Source of the DNA: Otatea glauca
Taxonomy: Eukaryota > Streptophyta > Magnoliopsida > Poales > Poaceae
Reading direction: 5' to 3'
Length of the DNA stretch: 64,000 bases
Assembly (NCBI GenBank): GCA_036346275.1
Contig: JAYEVK010000212.1
Coordinates: 214,976-278,975, forward strand
The notes under the pieces are model-generated. The model did no database searches. It saw only the letters and a list, made by a program, of their open reading frames with translations, and was not told where the DNA came from. Shown here one piece after another: positions 45,180 through 57,245 of the stretch. Each line of letters opens with the position of its first letter. Position 1 is the stretch's first letter. The translations under genes were made by a program, and so were the position numbers.

Positions 45180-45642
45180 TACATTGTTATGTCTACACCT
45201 AATTATTATTATTATTAATAATATAATTAAGACAATTAAAGGTTAAATTAAAGTTAGCATACGAAGGCTAATCAGAACCTCACGGTCAAACAAAACCGAT
45301 GACTGAGATGAAATGTGTCAACGTCTTATGTGAAGTGTGATCGTGGGTTTTTCAATCCTGTGCATTTTATATTAGTACAGATATCGAATTGATCAATATG
45401 TGCAATTCATAAATTCACAGTTAACATGTCTCATTATCACAGCAAAAACATTACTTGCTGAAGCCTCATCCCAATTTACATTGCCACGGCGTCTCACAAC
45501 CCCTCCAAAGCAATTAATGTATAGAACCCCTTACACATCAGACGACACATCAGACCATCTGGTCTTCGTGGTTTTTCACATTAATTTTTCAAGCACAGTA
45601 TTTTTTTCTTTCTTTTCCAAAACCAACCCTGGGCAATTATCC
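45180..45642. other. Intergenic and kinase 3' UTR
   Basis: A short ATT microsatellite lies at 45205-45220. The part next to 45643 is likely the 3' UTR of the minus-strand kinase. Confidence 0.4.
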
Positions 45643-47652
45643 TTATTGTTGCTCGTCGGTGCCCTCCTCCTCCTGATTGTCATCGTCGTCTGAAGAAGAC
45701 GACGAACTATCAGAGTGATCTGATTCTTCGTCTTGTTTTGGCGCCGGGGAGGCAGATGGAACATTAACAGTGGGTGGTTCCGGTGGCATTGCGGTGAGGA
45801 AGCCTAGCGTCATGACAACATCGGCCATCAATGGTCGCACGGAATCCTCTTCTTGCAAGCACATCGCAGCCATGGCAACCACTTGGTTTAATGCTTTGGC
45901 TGGGTACTCCCCTTTTATAAGCGGATCAACTAGCTCGTGATATCTCTTTTGATCTTTAAACATTGGCATGGCCTGCAAATACGCAATGCGGATTGCAAAA
46001 CCTTAGGAAATTAACAGTGATGGTTATGCTAACGCCGAGTACATGTAGACTAATATAAGAGAAATGCAACAAAGTAACCTCCGAACTTCCATATATAGGT
46101 TTAAGTAAGGTCGACATTGGATCAATGCAATCAAAGGGAAAATTTTGAATTGTATTATCAAAAGTGAACTTCGGGAGTTTGTCCCTGCTATTGCATCTTC
46201 ATTTTTCTTTTATGATATATTGCAACTTCATATAAAATAGCACGAAAATTTTTAATTGGACTCGGATTTCAGCATATCCAGTGTTTTGCTTGACAAATCA
46301 TCACAGGATTGGCAGCATTGATCAATGTCATGGCAACTTACCCAACTGACGACGTTCTGCTCCTCTACAGGCTTGCTGGTGTCGACGGCCCTCCTCCCGG
46401 AGATGAGCTGCAGCAGCACCACCCCAAAGCTGTACACGTCGGACTTCATGGTGACCTGCCCACCGCGGTCGTACTCTGGCGCGCAGCACCCGAACGAGCC
46501 CATCATCGGGGACGACACCGGCGTGTTGCCGCCGGCCTGTCCGAGCTGTGCGAGGCCGAAGTCCGACAGTTTCGGCGTGAAGCTCGCGTCGATCAGGATG
46601 TTGGAGGCCTTGAAGTCCCCGTACACCACCGGCGGGTTCGCCTTCTCGTGCAGGTACTCCAACCCCTGCGCCGCGCCGTAGGCCACCTTCATCCTCGTGC
46701 ACCAGTCTATTGGCTTCTTGCCCGTCGCCAAATCTGTCACACAGCGATGAGCAATGTCAGCATTGCAACTGGTTCGATCATCACGGAACGATTTTCATGT
46801 GCGTGTGCAGCGAAGTTAGACGCGTGATGTACCAAGCAAGTGATCTTCCAATGTGCCGGCGGACATGAACTCGTACACGAGAAGCCGTTGGTCGCCGTCG
46901 GCGCAGTAGCCGATGATGTCGACGAGGTTCTCGTGGTGAAGGCGGCTAAGCTTGGAGACCTCGGTCAGGAACTCCTTGTTGCCTTGGAAGCCATGCCTGT
47001 CCAGCTGCTTGATGGCCACAGTCTGATGCACACACAACCGAACCATCCTTGCTTCGTTCAGAGTTCAGACGCTCATGCGATTGTTCGCGCAAGTCACATG
47101 CATATACACGAACGAATGTGGAATATGGATGTTTACCTGCCCATTCTTTTCTAGCTGGCCCTTGTAGACCCTGAAGAAGCCGCCTTCTCCGACGAGGTTG
47201 TACGGCGTAAAGTGGTCGGTGGCAGCCGCGAGCTCGCGGAACGCGAACGCCTGCGCTGCGATGGCGAGCCGCAGCGACGTGTCCTCGGTCGAGGGCTCTT
47301 GGGCATGGCTCTCTGCATTGCAAAATCAAGACTTTCCGTTCGGAATTAACCCTTCACGGGAAGGAAAGGCTCCAACGTTTCGACGTTTGCGAGAAGAATC
47401 AAGAAACCAAAGCAGAGGCTCTCACTCACCGGGCCGCGTCGGGTCGTTCCCCTGCCGCGGCGGCGCCATGGACGCGGGCTCGGGAGCCATGGCTGGCGCG
47501 GGCGCTGGGGAGGGCGCCGCAGGCGCGTACACCGCCGGGGGCGGCGTCATGTACGACGCGTGCGGCGCCGGCTCCGGCTCCGGCTCGTATCGCCCCGTGT
47601 CGGCGTGTGCATTCCTCCTCTTTCCGCTGCCGAAACACGGAAAGCAGCTCAT
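45643..47652 (-). CDS. Receptor-like cytoplasmic kinase, subfamily VII (PBS1/PBL-like)
   Basis: Five exons: 47652-47430, 47312-47137, 47022-46833, 46733-46342 and 45972-45643. All introns are GT/AG; the joined frame is 437 codons (436 aa) without breaks. The N-terminus MSCFPCFGSGKRR has Cys3 and Cys6 for likely S-acylation and membrane attachment. A Pro/Ala-rich linker (residues about 20-75) precedes the kinase domain at about 97-400. Lys138 (VAIK), Glu154 (helix C), Asp236, Asn241 and DFG 254-256 are present. Two odd sites: the glycine loop reads GEGGFFRVYKG (Phe121 for Gly), and the catalytic loop reads YGDFKASN (Gly235 for the Arg of YRD). The C-terminus is poly-Ser/acidic. RLCK-VII kinases act below pattern-recognition and growth receptors. 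Confidence 0.92.
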
Positions 47653-48290
47653 CTTCCGGTTCCCTCCCCGCCTCCCCGTGGCTGCGACCTTCTTGGAGGC
47701 GAGGACTCAGGCCAAGAACGCCAGGACACACGCACGGACCGAGCCGCCGCCGCCGTCACCGCGGGCCGGCCATCATCGCGCCTCTCAGCTCCGTTGCGGT
47801 GCGTCCACCTCATGGAACGCCATTGCGCCGCACCGCAAGCGCACCCCTCCGGCTTGCCCTCCGCCAAATCGACCAAACGGTGCGGCGCAGGCGAGATCGC
47901 TGAGGAGAAGAGGGGGAAGATCAATTGAGGCCACGAAGAATGGCGATGCGACGGCGAGGAGAAGGCCTTGGAGAGGGATCCAAGGGCCTTCCCGGAGAGA
48001 GGGAGGCGGAGGAACGTGAGGGGGAAGCGGGTGGGAGGAGGGAGGGGAAGGCTAAGTTTTGCGGGGCGGGTGGAGGGAGCGCTCCAAAACAAGGTAGGGG
48101 TGGGGACGTGCGGACCACGTATTTGAAGCCGGCCGGGAAGGGAGGCGTCGTGGAGGGAGCGTTTCGGCCGTTGCTGCCATCGCATCGACCCCGCTTTCTA
48201 TTCCTCTTCCTAACCGGAAACGCTTCGTCGATCGTGTGTAGGCTCTGAACCAAACCCATGCTTGCTTCCCAGATGCGTTGGCTTTAATTG
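47653..48290 (-). promoter_or_regulatory. 5' UTR and promoter region of the kinase
   Basis: GC-rich sequence directly upstream of the kinase ATG. Many overlapping open frames on both strands are GC artefacts without motifs. No clear TATA box is seen. Confidence 0.45.
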
Positions 48291-48297
48291 GCCCAGC

Positions 48298-48326
48298 TGT
48301 ATATATATATATATATATATATATAT
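48298..48326. repeat. (TA)n microsatellite
   Basis: About 14 uninterrupted TA units followed by a T run. Confidence 0.9.
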
Positions 48327-48870
48327 TTTTTTGAAATCTAGCCTTCATATAGTTTTTTTTTTATAAAAATAGCCTCTTCTCGACCTACTGCGCTAGTGTA
48401 GTGCGGCGGTTTGCTGCTGCACATACACGCATCGGTAGGTAGGTGCCGTGGTAGGGCTCGACAGCAAGCGGGCATGGACACCATTAAATTGAGGATCCGA
48501 AATGAACAGAGCCCATTAAACAAAGAATGTTGCTACCCAACGCTATATCGTTGGAAGTGCTACTAACGGTATAGTAAAGTTTCATACAATTTTATCAAGT
48601 TTAAAAGAACATTTGAAAAGTTTTATATTTCAGTGAGTTTCGCATCGTTTTGTAGAAAATGCCTAGCCAAAGTTTCAACAAGTTTCAGATTTTGAAACTC
48701 AAGTTTCATAAATTTTCACCAATGAGTTTCAACTAAAAGTTTTAAGAAATTTCAGCAAGTTTCAAATAAGTTTTTAAGAATTTTCGGTGAGCTCACCTAG
48801 CTAAGATGTTCTACCATGTCACCGAGGCCCGCCCGACATCACTCGTTGCCGACGCAGCCTCTTTTCTAGC
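48327..48870. repeat. AAGTTTCA-rich non-coding stretch
   Basis: 48580-48780 repeats AAGTTTCA/AAGTTT words at irregular spacing. No gene. Confidence 0.4.
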
Positions 48871-48879
48871 TTTGTCCTC

Positions 48880-49440
48880 AACTTCCACTGTCGCAATGTA
48901 GCCGAACGACGTCGTCCGCCATAGATCGCTGGCCACATGGGCGCTCAACCTCCACAGCGCCTAGAGAAACCACATGCATGCTCGCGAGCTCCAGCCCGAG
49001 CGTGAGCTCATGGATGTGGTCTGGCATCAGCGGCGCTTCGCTTCCGAACGCGACGTAGAGCACGGATCAGTATAGGCAAACGAATAAGGCTTGCGCTCTC
49101 ATGGTCCTCGTCCAACAAATGAATTAGGCTTGCGCTCTCATGGTCCTTATTGCCGCCATTGTCACCGCCGATGGCAGCATAGGCAGCTCGCGTGACATAT
49201 GGTGTGAGGAGGCCGAAGGGGACGACAGGCTTGCCGAAGAGGTCGTTGAGGAGGGGGTAGAGCAGGCCATCAACCTCGTAACAACAGTTGCAGATGAGGA
49301 GTGGGTAGTGTTGCTTTGTCTGCCAGATACGGCCCAGGTCGAACATGGCGGAGGTGTTGGGATAGTAGAACACATGGATGATGTGCTTGCCCTCGTGGAG
49401 ACGGTGGGTGATGGGGGCAGGGACGGGATCCATCATGGCC
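48880..49440 (-). pseudogene. UDP-glycosyltransferase (UGT91-like) fragment
   Basis: Minus strand: ALFDLGRIWQ-like (read here MFDLGRIWQTKQHYPLLICN), then CCYEVDGLLYPLLNDLFGKP, VVPFGLLTPYV, and after a break SVLYVAFGSEAPLMPDHIHE with LTLGLELASM. These are consecutive blocks of plant UGT91 enzymes from the mid-domain to the start of the sugar-donor domain. A 39-bp direct duplication (GGCTTGCGCTCTCATGGTCC at 49088 and 49127) disrupts the stretch between them. The N-terminal acceptor domain and the PSPG motif are missing, so it is inactive. Confidence 0.75.
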
Positions 49441-49574
49441 GGACCAAGAAGTCCTCTACCGTCGTTCGTAGAATCTGAGTGAGAGAGTGGAAAGAGGGAG
49501 GGGATGGATCTGAATCGAAAATAGTAGAGTGAGATGAAGGAGAAAACGAAAAAATATGGTAGAGTTGCTATCAC

Positions 49575-50173
49575 AATCTGATTTTGATTAGACCGAATAT
49601 TTTGTTAAACAAAGGTGTAGTCATAATTGCTTCGTGACAGTGGCACGTGAAGCCCCATGATTTACATTGGCTAGTCTTTTTTTTTTAGTCTATATATATG
49701 CTCCCAAGCGCCCTGATTGACCAACTAGGCCAGTTAAACAAAGTGACGACGCCATTTGGTTATATTATACCGCTAGTTGTGTAGAGGCACAGTCCGACAA
49801 GCAGGACCTGCCTGCCGCACTGCCGTAACTCGGTACAGCTCCTGTCGCACTTGTCTCGTGTGCCACGGGACTGGTCATCTTTCACGGCATACGAATACAA
49901 CAGGTGGTATGTATTATCTGCTACACCTTCTATTATTAGGGAAGAGATAGTTTTTACAAATTTATTTACATACAGAATAGTTTTGCAAAAAAGATATCAT
50001 ACAGAAAAAAAAAGCTAAGACCTCTTTTCTCTATTGAAACATGCCATGCTGAAGTATGGTGGACGTTCTATATCAGCAACCGGTAGCTCTATCTAGCAAT
50101 CTCCTCGAGTACTACAGTGACATATTGTAGCTAGGCGATGTTGTCTCCCAATTTTGACAATTTTAGAGTAACA
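49575..50173. other. Intergenic, no gene seen
   Basis: No supported feature. Confidence 0.4.
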
Positions 50174-50181
50174 GACGGGAC

Positions 50182-50520
50182 CAGGGTACACAATATCAAT
50201 TTCGAAAAAATCGTTTGAAAATCGGAAATATCGAGTCGAAAATCGTCAGAAACTGAAGGGTTAAGAAATCAAAATTTTTGGGGGGAAAATGAAAAGAAAA
50301 ATTAAAAATCGACCGGTTTTAACCGAAAATCGGCCACTAACCAATTGAATGTTTCTTAGAGCCGATTTTTGAGCGATTTTCGCTTCGCGATTTTCACTGA
50401 TTATCGACTGGTTTACATCACATAAATATTTTTGAATTTTTTATTGAACCGGTTTATCGACCGGTTTTGAATCTCGATACGGTCGAAAACTGCAATTTTC
50501 GAGCGGTTTTGTCAATCCTG
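50182..50520. mobile_element. hAT-type MITE, relative of 20887-21213
   Basis: Ends CAGGGTAC and, reversed, CAGGATTG. Flanks GACGGGAC (50174-50181) and GATGGGAC (50521-50528) match at 7 of 8 positions. The interior carries the same AAAATCG / CGACCGGTTT words as the element at 20.9 kb. Confidence 0.7.
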
Positions 50521-50528
50521 GATGGGAC

Positions 50529-51700
50529 TATGAGAAAAGACCAATAAAAGATGTAGACGATGGACATACAATTTGGTTATGGACATGATCTACAACCAAA
50601 GGCGACGAAGGAAACTGCAACTTAAGCACTTGCATGTGGATGGTTGGATCAAAAAATGACCGCCTCTAGATATTGTGCGATTTTTCACTATAGCAACATA
50701 CTTTTGCACGAGGCTCGATCGAACGATCCTAGCGAAAATTGCTCGAACAACGGTAGAAACCGAATGAAATTCAAAGTCATACTTTTGAACTCAGCGATCA
50801 AACAACAGTGAAATAATTTGAAAACCGACTGGCTTTTACCAATTTTCGACCGGTTTACATCGAAAATTGGCACACCCGGCGAAAATTGGAAAAATTTCAA
50901 GGAAATTGGAAAAGCTTTTGCAAAACAAATGATGAAAAATTCATAGATCTATGATGATATTATTGCTTTTAGTATAATACTCTTATTTTTTTGAATTTGA
51001 ATTAGATCGGTTTATCGATCGGGTTCGTTTCTCGAACCGGACCTAGAATCAAGTGTCAACTGTCAAGCCCTAAGATCAAAATATATGCATACATGGAAGC
51101 TGAGGACGATTTGGACAGTACACGGAAAATGCTGTTGCACGATCGGCTACTAATGCATGCCAATGGTTACCAAGCATGATCATCCATGTTTTTGTTAGTA
51201 CGGTCAACGGTGTTACGTGTGGGCCTAAGAACGGGGAGGAAACAGATGCACGGGACCTTTTTCCATCGGGTGATACTAGCATTCGGATGTGTGATTACTG
51301 TTCCCTCGGACGCGTCATGCAGTATTTTTTCTCACGTATGCAACATTTTTTTTAACGTCTGTAATATTTTATTTCGCACGAACATTTCTACCGTTATCAA
51401 AGAAAAATATTGCATGTGTAGAAAGAAAATGTTTCACATATGAAAAAAAAAAATACAAACGTCCGAAAAAACAGATGTCCGAACAGATTCCATATAATAC
51501 CCCCAAAGCCAGGAAAAAGGAAAGGTCGACTCCCACGTACACAAGATATGGAGACCGGACGAGATACAGCGTCAGACGTGACGATTTCTTTGAGAAGATA
51601 CGGATCAGACTCCCGCCCTTCAGATATAAACATGGACCGAGAGGCTATCTTCGGACCCGTTGCTTTTTTTTTCTTCTCCTGTACCTTAGAAGTAGTTCTT
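50529..51700. repeat. Non-coding; includes a partial copy of the same MITE family
   Basis: 50670-51030 contains GATTTTTCACTA, CGACCGGTTTACATCG and GATCGGTTTATCGATCGG words of the 50.2-kb element but lacks clean ends. 51160-51700 is unexplained; no gene product is supported. Confidence 0.4.
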
Positions 51701-52120
51701 AGTCTTAGACTGTAGATCTAATCTATTTCTGTAATTCATTTAGATCTAATACTTCAGAAATTGTCTCTGGTTTTAGCCAATAAATGCAATATATCCATTT
51801 AATTCTTTTTTCCTATATCTTGGGGGTAGTCTCTAGTTTTAGCCAGTAGATCAAATACTTGGAGTAGTCTCTAGTTTTAGCCATTAGATCCAATCTACCA
51901 TGTATCTTAGGAGTAGTCTCTAGTTTATCCAGTAGATCCAACAAAACCTTGTAATTCACTTTTCCTATATCTCAGGAGTAGTCTTATTTTTAGCCGGTAG
52001 ATCCAATATACCCCTATAATTCGATGTTGAACCTTATGATAGTCTCTAGTTTTAGCCAATAGATTTAATCTACACATGTAATTTGATGTTGATTGATATT
52101 GCTTCAAATTGACGTGTTGA
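51700..52120. repeat. Irregular tandem repeat (GTCTCTAGTTTTAGCCA units)
   Basis: The core unit GTCTCTAGTTTTAGCCANTAGATCC occurs at about 51761, 51830, 51865, 51916, 51980 and 52041, with spacing from 35 to 69 bp. Non-coding. Confidence 0.7.
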
Positions 52121-52374
52121 TCTTCATCGGATACGCCTATCTGAGAGTTCAATTAATTCGTATCAACATGTCTTTGGGATCGCTTTTCACTAAGTTATCT
52201 TGCTAGCGGAGATCATCGCCAATCCGCATCTCTTGTTAATTTCGGTCAAATTGACTAGTATGTCTTGGTCCACTGTGTGCTTGACCTTTACACATCTCGT
52301 TGCCGATTTCGGTCAAATTGATTGGCACACATTTGTCCACCATGTGCTGACCTCACTACGCCAAAATCTACAAT

Positions 52375-52540
52375 AGGTGACGGTCTATTTGTGACGGTTT
52401 TTTTCGAACCGCCACAAATATAATTATCAGTGACGGTTCTATATTGAAAATGGCGAGAAAAATATCAGTGACGGTTCTATCCTCGAATCACATCGATATT
52501 ATCGATGTGGTTCTAGTTAACAACCGCCACCGATAATATC
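52375..52540. repeat. Left subterminal repeat array of the CACTA element
   Basis: Several copies of AGTGACGGTTCTAT and inverse GAACCGCCAC(A/C). By analogy with En/Spm such arrays bind the element's TnpA-type protein. Confidence 0.75.
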
Positions 52541-52543
52541 GCT

Positions 52544-52549
52544 TATAAG
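52544..52549 (+). promoter_or_regulatory. TATA box of the TNP2 gene
   Basis: TATAAG directly after the subterminal array. A leader exon follows and ends TCCTTG with a GTGAGT donor at 52665; the intron runs to TTTTAG at 53394, immediately before the ATG at 53395. Confidence 0.55.
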
Positions 52550-52859
52550 TAGGTGGTCGAGAGCAAAGATTGGTCTTCTTCCTCCCGAGAGCACACCAAA
52601 ACTTCTAATTTTCAGATTTCGTTTTCTCCAATTCTTGTGTTGTACTTACTCTAGTTGTTCCTTGGTGAGTTATTTTTTCTCCTCTCTTGATTTGTGTTAA
52701 TCTTGTTGCAATTTAATTTTTAAACCTAGTTCAATTAAGGTTTATATGTAGATGTGATGAAAACTTTAGATTTTGTTTATTTTTATTTACCTACCATTTT
52801 GTAGTTGATGAATTTATTTCCTACCTAGATTCATTAGATGATGTTGTGTTCCTTTTATA

Positions 52860-53385
52860 GATGATGAATTATGATCAAGCATATATTTAATATAAATTGC
52901 ATTTTAAGTTAATTTGGTAGATGATGAATTTATTATCTAGCTTCTTTAGATGATAAGTAATTACATTAGTTTTTTAATTACTATTAATTTGGTTCCATTA
53001 GTGTGCACGTATAATATACATCTTGCATATATTAAATTTGTCCAATTAAGATTAGTGGATATTAATATACATGAAATTTTAATTAATTTGGTAGGTGGGT
53101 GCTCATCATTTTTAGATGATGAATTTATTATCTAGCTCCTTTAGATGATAGGTAATTAGATTAGTTTTTTAATTACTATTAATTTGGTTCTATTAGTGTG
53201 CACGTATAATATACATCTTGCATATATTAAATTTATTTATTTAAGATTAGTGGATATTAATATACATGAAATTTTAGTTAATTTGGTAGGTGGGTGCTCA
53301 TCATTTTTAGATGATGAATTTATTATCTAGCTTCTTTACAAGATAAGTATTTAGATTAGTTTTTAATCAATTTTTATATGTTAAT
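52860..53385. repeat. 195-bp tandem repeat, three copies, in the TNP2 leader intron
   Basis: ATGATGAATTTATTATCTAG starts at 52921, 53116 and 53311, exactly 195 bp apart. The last copy is cut short by the splice acceptor. Confidence 0.85.
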
Positions 53386-53394
53386 TAATTTTAG

Positions 53395-56300
53395 ATGGAC
53401 TGGGAGATGGATGTACAACGCGAACCGTTACTGTAGAGATTACATCGACGGGTATCTACTTTTCTAAGAGCACTGAGGAGAACAAGTTGCACAAGAAGAC
53501 GGAGTACATACATTGTCCATGCATTGATTGCAAGAATGAGAAAATGTTTTCAGACAAAGAGCACATCCACTTGCACTTGATTCAAAGAGGTTTTGTACTT
53601 GGCTATACACGTTGGATAAGTCACGGTGAAGAGAAAAACATACATGAAGGTGATAACGTATTGGATGATGGAGAAGGCATTATGGCAGCTGACATCGGTT
53701 ATGGATCTGATGAGGATAGGTTGGACATTGATGACGATAATAATCTTGCTCAGATGTTGCGCGATGCAGAAGGGAACTACACTAGTCGGAGAGAGTTTAA
53801 TCAATTCAAGGGTTTGTTGGATGACTCGGACACACCTTTGTTCCCGGGTTGCAAGGAGGAATACACAAAGTTGCACACCGTGCTTTCACTTCTGAAATTG
53901 AAGGCAAGCAATGATTTGTCCGATAAGAGTTTCACGGCGCTATTACATCTCTTAGCGGACATGCTTCCAGATGGAAACGTATTGCCGATAACCACTTATT
54001 TAGCTAAGAAGGTTGTATGTCCATTGGGATTGGAAGTAGAAAGAATACATGCATGTCCAAACGATTGTATACTCTATCGCAAAGAGTATACAGACATGCA
54101 TGTATGCCCGGTGTGCAAATCATCGCGATACAAGCGTAAAGGCCATGACAGCGAGGGCACCGTGGTGAAGAAAGGAGCTCCCGCTAAAGTGGTGTGGTAT
54201 TTACCAGTAATTCCTCGGTTGAAGCGTTTATTTGGAAACAAAAAACATGCCCAACTGATGAGATGGCACTCAGAAGAGCGTAAAAAGGATGGAAAGTTGA
54301 GACACCCTGCTGATTCTGCTCAGTGGAGAACCATCGATAGGCTCTTTAGGAAGGACTTCGGGAATGAACCGAGGAATATAAGGTTTGGGTTGAGTACGGA
54401 TGGAATGAATCCTTTCGGTAACATGAGTAGTATTCATAGCACTTGGCCCGTGACTCTCTGTATCTACAACCTTCCTCCTTGGTTGTGTATGAAACGAAAG
54501 TGCATTATGATGTCACTGCTTATCCAAGGGTCGAGACAACCTGGCAATGATATTGATGTATACCTACAACCATTGGTGGAAGATCTTGTGGTACTGTGGA
54601 ACGAAGGTATACAGGTATGGGATGAGTACAAGCGAGAGTACTTCATCCTACGGACATTGTTGTTTTGCACCATCAATGATTTCCCTTCCATTGGTAACCT
54701 ATCCGGTCGTACTGTAAAAAGAGCCAAAGCATGCCCCCAGTGCATGGATGAAACCGCTAGTATGTGGCTCAATAACTCGAGAAAAACCGTGTACATGCAT
54801 CACCGTAGGTTCCTTCGCAGGAATCACCCTACCGCAATATGAAAAAACAATTCGACAGGACAAAAGAGGATGGTATAGCCCCAAGGCCTCGTCGTGGGGA
54901 AGAGGTATATGATATGGTTAAGGATATTAATGTCGTACTTGGAAAGAGAGATAGTAATAATAAATCGAGGTCTCGTCATCGAGAAGACCACGTGGAAGAA
55001 GAGATCGATATTTTGGAACTTGCCTATTGGAAGGACTTAGAAGTTCGACACCGCATAGACGTCATGCACGAGAGAAAATGTATGTGATGACTTGATTGGT
55101 CTTTTCTTTGAACATTCCTAGCAAAACTAAGGACTGATGAAGGCACGAAGGGACCTAGAAGATATGAAAATCGAGTGAGCTACATCCTCAGACACCGGGA
55201 AAGGGCGACTTTACCTTCCCCCAGCTTGCTACACTCTTTCCAAGAAAGAGAGAATAGACCTCTACAAATGCTTGCATGGTGTGAAAGTTCCGTCCGGTTA
55301 CTCTGCAAGCATCAAGAAACTGGTCTCGATGAAAGATTTGAAGTTAACTGGCATGAAGTCTCATGATTGTCATGTGATGACGACACAAATACTTCCTATT
55401 GCAATTAGAGGTATTTTGCCTGAAAAGGTCCGAGAGGCAATCATGAGGTTGTGTTTCTTCTTCAACACGATTTCACAGAAGGTCATCGATCCCATCGGAC
55501 TTTCGAGAATCGAGAATGATGTGGTCAAGACACTATGCCGCCTAGAGATGTATTTCCCTCCATCATTTTTCGATATAATGGTTCATCTCATTGTTCACCT
55601 TATGAATGAGATAAATGTATGTGGCCCCATATTCTCGCATCGATGTACCCGCTCAAAGGTACATGGGTATCCGAAGAAGTATGTACGCAATCGATCTCAC
55701 GGAGGACTGCATTGTGGAAGGTTATGCAACCGAGGAGGTTATCGAGTTTTCGTGGATTACATGGAGGGGTGGAACCGTAGGAGTGCTCAGATCTCGCCAT
55801 GAGGGTAGGCTAGCTAGGAAAGGGACGATTGGAAGGAAATCAATAAATTCTTACGATCATGGATTGTTCAAAAGCTCATTTCACGCTCTTGCAATAATCG
55901 GTTGAGGTGTCCTCGTATAGGGACATGCACAAGGATAAGCTACGAGAGGAAAATCGTGGACGATCGGAGGTTTGGGTAACAAAAGAGCATAACCGTTTGT
56001 TCAATCATTGGTTCAAAGAGCATATGACTGGGAAAGAAACGAATGTTACGTTGAGGTGGTTGGCAAAAGGGCCATCAGGTACAATCTTGACATGGCAAGG
56101 ATACGACATAAATGGATATACCTTTTACACGAGATCTCAGGATAGCAAAAGCATTTACCAAAATAGTGGTGTCGCATAGATGCCTATGACAACACAAAAG
56201 AAGAAGAGTAGCTTCTATGGGTTCATAGAAGAGATTTGGGAGCTCGACTATTGTATTTTTAAGATCCTGATGTTTCGGTGTCGTTGGGTACAACTCTCAA

Positions 56301-56626
56301 AGGGTGTCAAAGTGGACAAATACGGCTTCACTACTGTGGACATCGAACATGTCGGATACAGAGACGAACCATTCGTACTTGCGAAGCAAGTAGCACAAGT
56401 CTTTTATGTAATCGACCCGGCAGATAAGGAGCGCCATGTAGTTCTTTAGGGAAAAAGAAGGATCGTCGGAGTTGAGAATGTCGTGGATGAGGATGAGTAC
56501 AACCAGTTTGACGAGTTGCCTCCTTTCGTAGATGTCAACATCAGGCTCGAGGAAGAAACCACTCAGGAAGCTACCTATCATCGCGACGATCATGAAGAAG
56601 GGCAAATTGTGAAAGAAAATAATTAG
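53395..56626 (+). pseudogene. CACTA TNP2 transposase, broken
   Basis: ATG at 53395. The transposase-associated N-terminal block (RWMYNANRYCRDYIDGY) needs a frame change near 53455 to join ENKLHKKTEYIHCPCIDCKN. Then follow HIHLHLIQRGFVLGYTRW; the TNP2 zinc-like block (ACPNDCILYRKEY, CPVCKSSRYK); WHSEERKKDGKLRHPADSAQ; and FGLSTDGMNPFG with the transposase core to 54842. After another frame change come KKLVSMKDLKLTGMKSHDCH and the DUF4218 block (LPPSFFDIMVHLIVHL-like, here FPPSFFDIMVHLIVHLMNEI), then DUF4216 (YGFTTVDIEHVGYRDEPFVL). Stops occur at 55083 and 56177 and several frame shifts. Not functional, but all domains are still in order. Confidence 0.85.
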
Positions 56627-56942
56627 CTATATACGTGTAATGGCAATGTGATGTAAACAATATGCATTTGTATGGAGTAATGGAAATGTGGTGTTATGCA
56701 TTTGTGTGGAGTAATGGAAATGTGGGTCATTAATATATTAGGATTATGTAGGGTATATTACTGTATTTGAATTAAATATGATCATTACTATATTAGGATT
56801 ATATAGGGTATATAATATTTAGCAGGATTATATAGGGTATATAATATTTATTAGGATTATATAAGGCCATTAATATATTAGGATTATGTAGGGTAGATTA
56901 CTGTATTAGAAGTAAATATGGTTACAATTATGTTAGGATAAT
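56627..56942. repeat. Short AT-rich repeats after TNP2
   Basis: Repeats of TTAGGATTATATAGGGTATA (several copies, 56738-56930). Non-coding; includes the TNP2 3' end. Confidence 0.6.
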
Positions 56943-57232
56943 TGTATCAGTGGCGGTTCTTTTGAAGAACCGACACTGATAAACTTATCTGTGGCGGTTA
57001 GTATAAAGAACCGCCATAGATAATATATGTATCAGTGACGGTTCTTGTGAAGAACCGCCATAGATAAGTGTATCAGTGGCGGTTCGTATAAAGAACCGCC
57101 ACAAATAAGTTATATATCAGTGGTGGTTCTTAATAATAACCGCCACAGATAAGGGTATCCGTGGCGGTTCGTATAAAGAACCGCCACAGATAGTATCAGT
57201 GGCGGTTCTTGTTACGAACCGCCACAGATAAC
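56943..57232. repeat. Internal fold-back repeat array of the CACTA element
   Basis: At least six inverted units of ATCAGTGGCGGTTCTT and AAGAACCGCCACAGAT. They use the same core (GCGGTTC/GAACCGC) as the left subterminal array but lie between the two genes instead of at an element end. Confidence 0.85.
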
Positions 57233-57237
57233 CCACA

Positions 57238-57245
57238 TATAAAAG
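57238..57245 (+). promoter_or_regulatory. TATA box of the TnpA-like gene
   Basis: TATAAAAG six bases after the internal repeat array. A leader exon with CTAAACCCTAAA and a GC-rich part ends at a GTGAGC donor (57445). The intron ends TTTCAG at 58916, 20 bp before the ATG at 58937. Confidence 0.6.

Noticed and set aside
48298..48326. TA run as a possible promoter TATA box
   Set aside because: Pure dinucleotide repeat more than 600 bp from the kinase ATG; a microsatellite explains it.
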